This document shows, piece by piece, positions 9,533 to 17,594 of a stretch of 64,000 nt of DNA. Source of the stretch: Enterobacter ludwigii (GTDB taxonomy: Bacteria > Pseudomonadota > Gammaproteobacteria > Enterobacterales > Enterobacteriaceae); the NCBI GenBank assembly GCA_023023105.1, contig CP083824.1, forward strand, positions 2,604,001 to 2,668,000, in the 5' to 3' direction. The position numbers and the translations under genes were made by a program. Numbering within the stretch: the first letter of the stretch is position 1; the number at the start of each line of letters is the position of its first letter. The notes under the pieces were generated by a model. The model saw only the letters and a list, made by a program, of their open reading frames with translations. It was not told the DNA's origin and ran no database searches.

Positions 9533-10015
9533 TTAAAAAACCCCTTCTTTGAGAGGATGATCTTTTATTCCTCCCCAAGGATCATCTAGCAAAAACTTAG
9601 CAGCAATAGCTTCTTTTGTCGGTACAAGAGTGAAATTATAGTAAATTTCATCTCCTTCACAAATCTCATAAAAGAGTGAATAAACTTTATCGTTCACATC
9701 TATATTTAAATCGAATTTCTCAGTTGCAGAAGCGATTTGCAGCTTATGTTTATCCGTAATAAAAAATGGTACAACAATACAGCGCTGAGCATTTTCATCC
9801 AATTTGAAAGCATTCTCTATTTTGATATTGACGTTTGCTCCAAACGCGTCCTCTGGTAATGGATCGAATATAACATAATCCTTGTGTAGAACAGCACCTT
9901 GAGAAACATTGCCTTTTCCCCACTGACTCAGTTTTTCGTCATAATCTCGGGAACGTAACAATATTTGACTATGCGAAATCAGTAGGTCAACTATTTGTAT
10001 TTTTTTATCATTCAT
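9533..10015 (-). CDS. ComJ-like nuclease-inhibitor/immunity protein (orphan)
   Basis: 160 residues, no signal peptide. Features such as SHSQILLRSRDYDEKLSQWG, VSQGAVLHKDYVIFDPL and a C-terminal FTLVPTKEAIAAKFLLDDP resemble the ComJ family, which in Bacillus inhibits the NucA nuclease and in Rhs/Cdi loci acts as immunity to NucA/NucB-type toxins. The family call is from memory of the pattern. No NucA-like toxin is present nearby, so it is an orphan immunity gene: the cell would be protected against a rival's tip it no longer carries. AT-rich, with GAGGTAATGTA ahead of the ATG. Confidence 0.55.
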   Translation of the reverse strand: MNDKKIQIVDLLISHSQILLRSRDYDEKLSQWGKGNVSQGAVLHKDYVIFDPLPEDAFGANVNIKIENAFKLDENAQRCIVVPFFITDKHKLQIASATEKFDLNIDVNDKVYSLFYEICEGDEIYYNFTLVPTKEAIAAKFLLDDPWGGIKDHPLKEGVF

Positions 10016-10132
10016 TACATTACCTCTATTTTTATTCTCGCTCTACCTATAATGTGAGGTCAGGCCATCAAAAAATAAAATTCCTGTGATATTTTTCAAT
10101 GCGTTAATGAGTGGCTGTAATACGAAAGGTGA

Positions 10133-10154
10133 CAGGGGAAGCACCCTTCCCCTG
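10133..10154 (-). terminator. Hairpin after the Imm26-like gene
   Basis: Perfect arms CAGGGGAAG / CTTCCCCTG with a CACC loop, 4 bp past the stop of the Imm26-like gene. No T tract, so a weak or Rho-assisted terminator at best. Confidence 0.45.
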
Positions 10155-10158
10155 ATAC

Positions 10159-10590
10159 TCAAATATTGGTCAGAATGTTATCGGCAAGCTCAAACCCTGA
10201 TACCCCCATTGTTGTGTAATTAGGGTATTCTGCAACAGATAACCTCCTGATTTCGTCCTCTCCATTATACAAACCACCTGCATAATTAAATATTTTCAGT
10301 TGTTTTTTTTCTTCTGTGAGATCAGCGTAACCAATAATTTTCCAAACGCCTTTGCTGATATTTTGGTTGCCAGTAAAGATAACTTTCATCTCCTTACCAA
10401 ACTTTTCAAAAATTAAAGGCGTTAATGCACCGCTATCCATAAGTTCTTCAGTATTCTGTAATGATAATATGCAGAACCCTATTGCTTGCTTAAATTTTTT
10501 GCTTGGAACAAAAACAATATGACAAATCGCATATTCCCCATTACTCAATGGAATGACAAAAATGTCACCCTCTTTGTATTTTACTTTCAT
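10159..10590 (-). CDS. Imm26-family immunity protein
   Basis: 143 residues starting MKVKYKEGDIFVIPLSNGEYAI, the N-terminal beta-strand signature of Imm26-type immunity proteins (basic strand, G-D-x-F-x-I-P-L, then Y-A-x-x-x-I). Family members neutralise polymorphic toxins of contact-dependent and T6SS delivery. Its ATG overlaps the TGA of the decayed toxin end by the usual ATGA, which ties it to that toxin. Intact, while its toxin is broken. Confidence 0.65.
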   Translation of the reverse strand: MKVKYKEGDIFVIPLSNGEYAICHIVFVPSKKFKQAIGFCILSLQNTEELMDSGALTPLIFEKFGKEMKVIFTGNQNISKGVWKIIGYADLTEEKKQLKIFNYAGGLYNGEDEIRRLSVAEYPNYTTMGVSGFELADNILTNI

Positions 10591-10990
10591 AAACCATTAC
10601 CTTTCAGAATTGATAACGCATCTTTCAATACTTTCCCACCCCAATCACAGCTATGACCCGCAATATAATATATGCTAGCGTTTTGGTTATTAGGGCTATA
10701 TAATCTGATTTTATTGAGGAGATTTGTTAAGGAATTCTATGACTTAGTTCCACCATTAAGATCCATAATTCTTTGTTCCAAGTATTTAGCCTCAGCCTTG
10801 GTCAAATTATTATCAAATATAGTCAGCTGTTCCAAATGAGATTTATCCGGTGTATTCTCATGACTATTCAATCGCGTTGGTGCATTCCCACATTCTAAAT
10901 TAGACACAATAAAACTCGCATCATAAGGTCCAAATTATCTCTTGGACCTTATCAGCTTGGGAAATACTCATGGATTTAATTGGAATTCAT
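10587..10990 (-). pseudogene. Decayed Rhs toxin C-terminus (partner of the Imm26-like gene)
   Basis: Translating the minus strand gives a coherent tail: FGPYDASFIVSNLECGNAPT, then RLNSHENTP...KAEAKYLEQRIMDLNGGTKS, an in-frame TAG at 10738-10740, then NSLTNLLNKIRLYSPNNQNA and on to SILKGNGL, TGA. Upstream, IKSMSISQADKVQE continues after a frameshift inside a small inverted repeat. The end overlaps the Imm26-like start by ATGA. No Rhs core is attached, so this is a displaced tip that has picked up an amber codon and a frameshift. The toxin's activity is not recognised; the fragment is too short to appear as a long open frame. Confidence 0.75.
10924..10951. repeat. Perfect 10-bp inverted repeat
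   Basis: TAAGGTCCAA (10924-10933) and TTGGACCTTA (10942-10951) around ATTATCTC, lying exactly where the decayed toxin loses its frame. It may be a scar of a templated mutation and not a functional site. Confidence 0.6.
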
Positions 10991-10998
10991 ACCACTAA

Positions 10999-11448
10999 TC
11001 ACGTTCGTAACTTAACATAATTATCAAAAAATTCAGTAAACGAAGAGCTTATAGTGTTTGTCGTTTTCTTGGAAAACAGGTCATAATTAACAACCCTTCC
11101 AAAGCCATCACTATTAGAATCTATACACCAGCAAACTTCATCATCTTTAAAATATATAACTGCATAATTTTCAGGAAGTGAAAATTCATTACGACAATAT
11201 ATTGTATCGTAAAAAACGGCCCCTCCGGACTCTTCGAGAGCATTATTATCCACAACTCCTGAAATCTCCTCTCCAATCACCCCTCCGCCTCCAACCAAAA
11301 GTAAGAACTCTCGAAAATCATGAGGGAGTTTAATGCCCAGGTTATTTTCAAGTGAGTCAACCTGTTCTATATCAACTTGACCTAACCAAAAAACTTCGTC
11401 TGTCGCATTATTGTTCAAATACTCAATTGCAGCTTTGATAGTCATCAT
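10999..11448 (-). CDS. SMI1/KNR4 (SUKH) family immunity protein
   Basis: 149 residues with the SUKH pattern: an N-terminal helix, then LENNLGIKLPHDFREFLLLVGGGG (the conserved I-x-L-P-x-D-F/Y-x-x-F-L core), a hydrophobic strand YAVIYFKDD, a W-C-I-D-S-N-S-D turn, and a C-terminal SFTEFFDNYV helix. SUKH proteins are frequent immunity partners of HNH/LHH-type nuclease toxins. It starts 12 bp after the rhs stop, so it is the immunity gene of the LHH tip. It acts in the cytoplasm; no signal peptide. Confidence 0.85.
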   Translation of the reverse strand: MMTIKAAIEYLNNNATDEVFWLGQVDIEQVDSLENNLGIKLPHDFREFLLLVGGGGVIGEEISGVVDNNALEESGGAVFYDTIYCRNEFSLPENYAVIYFKDDEVCWCIDSNSDGFGRVVNYDLFSKKTTNTISSSFTEFFDNYVKLRT

Positions 11449-11460
11449 TTTTACACCCTA

Positions 11461-14400
11461 TTAAAAATCTAATGCTCTCAACTTCCAATACGCACTTCTG
11501 AATCTGTTGTACTGTCTATCAAGTTCAGGAGTATTTCTGAAACTACCACCGTTCTCGATTAATCCATGCAATTGCTTATGATACAGCTTATGCGTAGATG
11601 AAAGAATTTCCACCATTGGTCCAGGCTCTTGTCCAAGAACATGATGTAGATTCACTTGTTTTCCATCCGTACCAATCGGAGCATAGCCGTTTTTCATCAA
11701 ATCAACATTTGTCCAACCATCCTTAACTTTCGCTTTGATTGACGGATGAACTGAAGGATGAACTGATTTAGGAACTCCAGGATGTATATCGACAGTATTT
11801 TTATAAACCGTACGTCCAAGAATTGTTCCGGGCTTATATTTACCTGAGGATGAACACCTACTCAACCCCGACGGATCCACCCACCCCAGCGCATTCGGCG
11901 CATACTGGTAAAGGTTTATCCCCCCCGCCAGCCCTATCGGGTCCTGCTGCGTAAACCTTCCGCAGTCCGGGTCGTAATACCGGAACAGATTGTAGTGCAG
12001 CCCTGTCTCACGGTCCAGGTATTGCCCCTGCATCCGCAGGTTCTGAGAATATCCTGATACCTGCGTCTTGCTTTCCCGCAGCAGCTTGCCCCAGGCGCTG
12101 TTCACGCCTTCCCAGCGCACCTGCCCCTCGATATCCGTCATCCGCTCCGGCGTACCGTTGGGCTGGCAGTGGAACCAGAAAATCTCCGGCGCATCCACGC
12201 CGTCAATACGTGCCAGCGGGTCGTAGCTGTCCTGGTCGCTGTAGACGTAGGTCAGCGGCACATCCCCGTGCACTTCCTGCAGCAGGCGGAACCCTTCCCA
12301 GACAAACCGGGTTGTGACCGGCTTGCCGGTTGGCTGACCGCCCAGCATCTGGCGTCGCGTTTTGCTGATGCGGCGTCCGAGCGGGTCGTAGCGGAAGCTC
12401 ACCTGCGTCTGCGGTTTATTGCGGTCCCGCGGCTGGCTGATAACCTCCGTCAGGCGATGTTCACCGTCGTAGCGGTAGTGCCAGCGGGTCTGGCCGTTAT
12501 CCTTCTCCACGGTGCGGCCGTGAATGTCATACCGCCAGCGAATGCCGTTCAGCTGCGTCAGGCGGTTGTGCGTGACCTTCTCAGCAGATCCTTCGAGCGG
12601 GTTACCGGCAGCGTCCCAGCGCCACTGCTCCTGTCCGGGCAGCGTACCGTCCTGAACGAGCAGACGTCCGGCGCTGTCGTACTGCCAGCGGTACCAGCTG
12701 AACGGGTTATCGTCCCGCTCTTCCCGCACCAGGTTATTGCGGTAGTCGTAATCCCAGCGGCGGGACCAGCGACGCGGCGAAGGGCGCTGAGCGTTGCCGG
12801 TAAAGACATCCCGGCGATGCAGTCGGCCAAGACGATCGTATTCGCTGCGGGTGGTCAGCAGCCCCTGTGTGCGGCTGGTCTCCCGGTGAAGTTCGTCGCG
12901 GGTAAAGTCGGAGACCGACAGTTTATCGAGGGCAATGCTGAGCAGATGCCCGCTGCCGTAGTAGAACTGCTTCAGCTCGCGGCCATCTGGCAGCGTGACG
13001 GACGTGCGGTTGCCCAGCGCGTCATACTCCCACGCCAGCTCGCCGTGCTCACCCGCCTCGCGCGTGACGCGACCGAGCGCGTCATACTCAAAGGCAAGCT
13101 CCTGCTCTGCCTCGGAGCTCCACGCATCCGCTGAAAGCGCAGGGTGCAGGCCAATCCGGCTTAACAGCCCGGACGGGGTGTAATGGTAGCGGGTCTGCCC
13201 TTCCGGCGTGGTGCGGGCGACCAACTGGCCGCTCGCGCTCCAGGCAAAGGCGTGAGTAATGGCTTCGGGATGACCGGCGGCAAAGGTACGCGCTATCGTG
13301 CGCCCGCAGGCGTCGTAGCGATACTGCGAGGCCACCCCATCGAGCCCCACCTCTTCCAGCAGCAGCGAGTCTGCGCCCCAGCGGAACTGATACGCTTCGC
13401 CGTTTTCGTTTTCCAGAGCAATCAGACGCCCGCGGCTGTCCCAGCGGCGGCGAACCTCTTCGCCCCGGGTATTGCGGGTGGCAGTTAAGCGCCCTGCCTC
13501 ATCGTATCTGAACTCACTCTCTTTCCCGTCGGCGCCAGCATGCTTCACAGGCAGGCCACGTTCGTTCCATTTGAGCGACTCTGTCCAGCCTTCCGGGCGA
13601 TCAAGCTGCACCGGACGCCCTGCCGCGTCATAGCGGTAATGGGTCTCTTCACCGTCAGCGCTTATCTCAGTCGTCAGCCAGCCCAGCGGATGATAGTGAT
13701 ACCGGGTCGTGCGGCCAGAGCAATCCGTCGCACGCACGACTTGTCCGGCCTCGTTGTACTCCTGGTAGCGGCTGTTCCCGGCGGCGTCCACCTCTTCAAC
13801 CACCTGACCGAACTCATCCCGTCGCAGCTGCGTGGTCTGCCCCATCGGGTCCACCACGCGTTTCAGGCCGTGGTGTTCGTCGTACCAGAACCGGGTAGCG
13901 CTGCCGTCTGCTTCGATAATCGCCGCGGGAAGCGCACGGTGCTCCAGCCAGGTCGTGGTACGGGCATTGCCGTCGGCGTCGATCTCCTGCACCCGATTGC
14001 CCATGTCGTCGTAGACGAAGGTGACGACGTTCCCGAGCGGATCGATGCGTTGCGTGAGGAGCTCGTTGTCATCCCACGCGTAGCGCCAGTTCTCGCCGCG
14101 CTCGTCAACGTAGCGGACGATCAGATTTTGCGCGTTCCAGTAGTGCTGACGTTTCTGACCATCGTAGTGTTCAACACTGGTCAGCCCGGCGTCCAGATCG
14201 TAGGTGAAGCGACAGCCATCCCCTGTGCTGGTGCGGTTTTCCACCACGCGCCAGTGGTCAAATTTTTTCCAGCGGTATTCACTTTCCAGACCGCCCGGCA
14301 GGCGATGCCAGACCATCATGCCGTGGTCGTTATAGCGGTATTCACGCGTCACCACGCCGGAGGCATCCGTCGCGCTCGCCAGCTGTGCGCGCGCATCGTA

Positions 14401-15846
14401 GCGCCACTGCATCAGCGGCCATGTCTGGTTACCGTCAAAATGACTGGCAGCGGTAACACGCTGCGGGAAACGTTCATCTTCATAGCGCAGGGTGACGTCT
14501 ATCGCCCGCAACTCATCGTGCAGACCGACCAGCCTGCCGTGCTCATCCCACTCCGTCAGCAGCGCGTTGCCGTATTCGTCGCTGAGAGAGGCCAGACGCA
14601 GGATAGATGGCTCCGCCCGGGTTGGTTTATACAGACGCCACACAGCGCCGTCATCGTCGGCAATCGCCACGTCGCCGCTCTCATTGCGGCGGATAATGAT
14701 GCCTTCGCTGATGCTGTAAAACGCGTGGTCAACCGGCGGCAGCTCAAAAGTCAGCTCTCGTCCGGTTTCATCGAACCAGGTTGCGTTGTTCTCTTCCAGC
14801 GTCAGATAGCTGTCAAAGGTGGTAGCCCAGCCCAGGCCAAACAGCCCTTCGCGGGTGGTCAGGCTGTTATAGCTGCGCTGCCAGCGAAGCGGGAAACGCC
14901 CCGGCAGCGAGAAGTCGAGCTCGTCGTCGTCATTCAAGACCTTCACGCCAGTGGCGGCGTGAACCGGATGCGAGGAGCCAAACACGGCATTGACGGCCAT
15001 ATCGGCCAGCATCCCGCCGCCGGCTGCCGCCAGCGCACAGGGCATGTTTTTCAGGATCTTGCCCGGACGCCCGCGCAGCAAGGAGAGCGCAATCATCCCC
15101 AGCGCCAGCCCAGGCGTTTTGCCGCTTTTGATATCGCGGACCGTCAGCGTATCGCCGCCAATGATCACGTTCGGGGAGACATCGTCGGAAACGGTGCCTT
15201 CGCAGGTGGTGCGATCTTTCGCACGCACAGCGGGTTGTCCGTTGATGAAGACGCTTTTGGAGCCTTCTGCCAGATACTGCGGCCCGGAGTGTTTTTCGCA
15301 CGCCACCTTGTCTTCTTCCAGCGGCGAAGTCCCCGCAGCGGCAGATGCCACACTCGGCTGCCACATTTCACTGCCGAACTGTCCGGCAGCGGAAAGCAGC
15401 ATACCCGCGTAATCGGCAAAGCTACCCGGGGACTGCGGTTCGGGTGAAGGGGTATCCGCGGGCGTCAGCGTGCCCGCCGCGCGTGCAGCAGGGATCGCAT
15501 TCGTCAGAACATTATTCGAGCCGGTGGTGATTTTACCCGCAGGCGACGGCGGGAAAAGCGCATTGCCTAATCCCTCCGCAGCGTTGCTGATATCGTCGGT
15601 GATGCCCGCCACGTTTGCCAGCACACCGCCAATGATGCCGCTCAGCAAGCAGCTGGAACCAATCGCCGCCACGCCTGCGGCAGCAGCCCCCGCCCCCAGC
15701 AATGGTGCAGCCACGGTGGCTGCCGCGCCCACCGCCGCACCGATCACCGCATAGGCGGCACCTTCCGCCACAATGCTGGTGATGTCAGCAAAAATGCTGG
15801 AGTGAATAATCTCGTCGCCCTTACGGGCCGCGTTGTTATCGCTCAT
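11461..15846 (-). CDS. rhs: Rhs effector: PAAR-Rhs shell-LHH nuclease tip
   Basis: 1461-residue T6SS effector fired into neighbouring cells. N-terminus: two Ala/Gly-rich transmembrane segments (about 29-77) for crossing the target inner membrane, then a PAAR-type domain (about 85-240, with NVLTNAIPAARA and SVFINGQPAV) that caps VgrG. DUF6531 and about 20 YD repeats (about 295-1325) form the shell; it closes with DPIGLAGGINLYQYAPN...DPSGL. The 133-residue tip carries VNLHHVLGQEPGPMVEI and a downstream H-K-L-Y-H, the LHH clade of HNH/endonuclease VII toxins, so it probably cuts DNA in the prey cytoplasm. It is preceded by its Eag chaperone (3 bp gap) and followed by the SUKH immunity gene. The 3' core is duplicated at about 8344-9360. 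Confidence 0.94.
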   Translation of the reverse strand: MSDNNAARKGDEIIHSSIFADITSIVAEGAAYAVIGAAVGAAATVAAPLLGAGAAAAGVAAIGSSCLLSGIIGGVLANVAGITDDISNAAEGLGNALFPPSPAGKITTGSNNVLTNAIPAARAAGTLTPADTPSPEPQSPGSFADYAGMLLSAAGQFGSEMWQPSVASAAAGTSPLEEDKVACEKHSGPQYLAEGSKSVFINGQPAVRAKDRTTCEGTVSDDVSPNVIIGGDTLTVRDIKSGKTPGLALGMIALSLLRGRPGKILKNMPCALAAAGGGMLADMAVNAVFGSSHPVHAATGVKVLNDDDELDFSLPGRFPLRWQRSYNSLTTREGLFGLGWATTFDSYLTLEENNATWFDETGRELTFELPPVDHAFYSISEGIIIRRNESGDVAIADDDGAVWRLYKPTRAEPSILRLASLSDEYGNALLTEWDEHGRLVGLHDELRAIDVTLRYEDERFPQRVTAASHFDGNQTWPLMQWRYDARAQLASATDASGVVTREYRYNDHGMMVWHRLPGGLESEYRWKKFDHWRVVENRTSTGDGCRFTYDLDAGLTSVEHYDGQKRQHYWNAQNLIVRYVDERGENWRYAWDDNELLTQRIDPLGNVVTFVYDDMGNRVQEIDADGNARTTTWLEHRALPAAIIEADGSATRFWYDEHHGLKRVVDPMGQTTQLRRDEFGQVVEEVDAAGNSRYQEYNEAGQVVRATDCSGRTTRYHYHPLGWLTTEISADGEETHYRYDAAGRPVQLDRPEGWTESLKWNERGLPVKHAGADGKESEFRYDEAGRLTATRNTRGEEVRRRWDSRGRLIALENENGEAYQFRWGADSLLLEEVGLDGVASQYRYDACGRTIARTFAAGHPEAITHAFAWSASGQLVARTTPEGQTRYHYTPSGLLSRIGLHPALSADAWSSEAEQELAFEYDALGRVTREAGEHGELAWEYDALGNRTSVTLPDGRELKQFYYGSGHLLSIALDKLSVSDFTRDELHRETSRTQGLLTTRSEYDRLGRLHRRDVFTGNAQRPSPRRWSRRWDYDYRNNLVREERDDNPFSWYRWQYDSAGRLLVQDGTLPGQEQWRWDAAGNPLEGSAEKVTHNRLTQLNGIRWRYDIHGRTVEKDNGQTRWHYRYDGEHRLTEVISQPRDRNKPQTQVSFRYDPLGRRISKTRRQMLGGQPTGKPVTTRFVWEGFRLLQEVHGDVPLTYVYSDQDSYDPLARIDGVDAPEIFWFHCQPNGTPERMTDIEGQVRWEGVNSAWGKLLRESKTQVSGYSQNLRMQGQYLDRETGLHYNLFRYYDPDCGRFTQQDPIGLAGGINLYQYAPNALGWVDPSGLSRCSSSGKYKPGTILGRTVYKNTVDIHPGVPKSVHPSVHPSIKAKVKDGWTNVDLMKNGYAPIGTDGKQVNLHHVLGQEPGPMVEILSSTHKLYHKQLHGLIENGGSFRNTPELDRQYNRFRSAYWKLRALDF

Positions 15847-15849
15847 GCC

Positions 15850-16290
15850 TTACACATTCCGGTTGTCGTTTAGCGTCAGACTCTGCTTAAGCGCGCTCCA
15901 GCGCACCTCGTCCTCTTCGGTGAAGGCTCTGAGTGCCGAGAGGGTAAAAATCATCAATACCGGTTTGCCCGGTGTCTGAACGGCCAGCTGTTTTTGCCAC
16001 AGGCGCTGGCCATTACGGTCAAAGGTGGTCTCGACTTCCAGCCCGTTAATTTTTCCGTCAGGACCCGCTTTTACGTTGCGGAATTCGCTCTGGGCAATCT
16101 CACCCATCTGAGGACGCAGCGCATCCCACTGGCGGTGGAACTCTTGTTCGTAGTCGCTGCCATCCGGGATAACGCCGCGGCTGACCACCACGGACAACCC
16201 ACTTTCGTCATCACGAATAATGTTCATGCTGTTATCCTGCCAGGCAGCAGGGAATAGGGAAAATGAGCCTTCCTGAAGGATGTATTTCAT
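15850..16290 (-). CDS. Eag-type chaperone of the Rhs effector (DUF1795/DcrB-like)
   Basis: 146 residues, MKYILQEGSFSLFPAAWQDN..., with the DUF1795 pattern of a strand, Q-D-x-S-x-x-I, and LSVVVSRGVIPDG. Eag proteins bind the transmembrane segments of Rhs/PAAR effectors in the cytoplasm before loading on VgrG. The 3-bp gap to rhs and the matching membrane segments in the Rhs N-terminus support this. The frame is open 14 codons further up, but the Met at 16290 fits the family's start and length. No strong ribosome site is visible. Confidence 0.85.
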   Translation of the reverse strand: MKYILQEGSFSLFPAAWQDNSMNIIRDDESGLSVVVSRGVIPDGSDYEQEFHRQWDALRPQMGEIAQSEFRNVKAGPDGKINGLEVETTFDRNGQRLWQKQLAVQTPGKPVLMIFTLSALRAFTEEDEVRWSALKQSLTLNDNRNV

Positions 16291-16443
16291 AAGTGAACTC
16301 GGGATGATGACTATTGAGAGAGGAATGGCCAATCCACGCTGGCCTGTTGGCTGGCTATTTTATTTTGTAAGCCAATGACCTGACTGGTCGACTAAAATAT
16401 GGCTGCCTTTGCTGACAATAAATTTTACGGTGCATAATCTTGA

Positions 16444-16884
16444 TTAGTTCATCATTGCGAAATGCATCGTATTAAATCTGGCGGCCCATTGCTGAATATC
16501 GGCATGAATATCCGGACTATTATCAGATGACCGATATTGTATAACGTCCGACTCCGGAACCACCCAGGCCGCAAAGATTTTGCCGTCAGGATTGATGACC
16601 AGAGCTGATGCGTTCTCCTGATAAAGATCTTTTAGCCAGCCTTCAACAAACAATCCGCCACCTGGGGTGGTATGCGGTTCACCAAAGACATCAAAGTTAT
16701 CAATAAACGTCTCATAATCTCGGCCCAGCGCCTTCCTGAGATTGTCTGTCACTGCACTGTCGTCAACGATGCGACTTACCGTATCGAGGTTATTGTACTG
16801 TGATAATTCAAGTGCAAATGACGGTTCAACAGTGCCAGTCAATAAAGCTGCGAGCAAGGCAGCTGCCAAATATTTTCTGGTCAT
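16444..16884 (-). CDS. Exported protein of unknown function (cargo pair, second gene)
   Basis: About 146 residues with a classic Sec signal peptide (MTRKYLAAALLAALLTGTVEPSFA, cleavage probably after SFA). The mature part is acidic and globular, with no membrane segment or lipobox, so it should be periplasmic. Family not recognised. It overlaps the end of the preceding exported gene (GTG at 16890 or ATG at 16884), so the two are translationally coupled. Position between vgrG and eag suggests a T6SS immunity protein or effector partner, but no sequence motif proves it. Lower GC than vgrG. Confidence 0.65.
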   Translation of the reverse strand: MTRKYLAAALLAALLTGTVEPSFALELSQYNNLDTVSRIVDDSAVTDNLRKALGRDYETFIDNFDVFGEPHTTPGGGLFVEGWLKDLYQENASALVINPDGKIFAAWVVPESDVIQYRSSDNSPDIHADIQQWAARFNTMHFAMMN

Positions 16885-16886
16885 AA

Positions 16887-17444
16887 TCACTCTGAAGTAC
16901 CATTATCGTAATTCATTGTTATTTTTGCGATCTTGCTGTCTTTAATCTCAAAAGAGAGCAATTTCTTACCCAATTCATAGGAAACCCACCGTTCCCCGGA
17001 ATCATTTTCGACCAGACCCTCACCGTATGCTTTATTCAGTTCCGTCGTCGTTGAACCCACATGGATACCACGCGGCGTTTTGATATCCGCTACCGTCAGC
17101 GTAATCTGCGACACGATATAATCATCAACGCGTCTTTCCGCTTTATCCCACCAGAGATTGGAACTGAATATTTCTAACCCAGCCCTTTGATGCTGGTAGA
17201 ATTTATAATTGGTTCCGTCAAAAGGAACCTCACCAACAAAATTCCCTTCAACCGGCACCTCGATTTTACACGCAACGTCATGAGTCCACCTGTCGCCCAA
17301 TGCGACAGTATGGTCTTTTACCTGCACAGAAAAATCCTGTTTTACTAAAACTTGTTGAGCCAATACCTCATAGCTGCTCAGACAGGTCAACATCAGGGCA
17401 CAGCAGAGATATGTCGGGATGCACTTTTTCACGTTATTTGTCAT
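16887..17444 (-). CDS. Exported protein of unknown function (cargo pair, first gene)
   Basis: 185 residues with a signal peptide ending near SSYEVLAQQ. A Cys pair is possible between the leader and CKIEV. The middle has TPRGIHVGSTTTELNKAYGE, a turn seen in several periplasmic lipoprotein-like families, followed by strands. No catalytic motif stands out. Coupled to the next gene by overlapping ends, and placed 150 bp downstream of vgrG. It might be a periplasmic immunity protein, or an accessory of a cargo gene now lost. Function not assigned. Confidence 0.65.
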   Translation of the reverse strand: MTNNVKKCIPTYLCCALMLTCLSSYEVLAQQVLVKQDFSVQVKDHTVALGDRWTHDVACKIEVPVEGNFVGEVPFDGTNYKFYQHQRAGLEIFSSNLWWDKAERRVDDYIVSQITLTVADIKTPRGIHVGSTTTELNKAYGEGLVENDSGERWVSYELGKKLLSFEIKDSKIAKITMNYDNGTSE

Positions 17445-17571
17445 TTAAGGAATGTGTATTGCGTTTCTCACCACTGGTGAAAAATGAAGACTAAAGCAAG
17501 AGAGTCAGGTTTTTTCATGGTGAAACCGAAGCGGTGCAGCACTCAGATTCATAACGGATAACGTTTTAAGT

Positions 17572-17589
17572 GAGCGGCAAGCACCGCTC
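17572..17589 (-). terminator. Hairpin after vgrG
   Basis: GAGCGG / CCGCTC with a 6-nt loop, 5 bp past the vgrG stop; on the minus strand it is followed by ACTTAAAA. A plausible weak terminator separating vgrG from the exported pair. Confidence 0.45.
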
Positions 17590-17594
17590 CTGCC

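Noticed and set aside
11730..11770. SVHPSVHPSIK repeat in the Rhs tip as a possible CRISPR or tandem repeat
   Set aside because: Only two short partial units within a coding frame; no spacing pattern.
13540..15447. A 635-codon open frame on the plus strand opposite rhs
   Set aside because: It is the antisense shadow of the YD-repeat core: GC-rich codon bias removes stops in this frame. No start context, and the product has no sensible domain.
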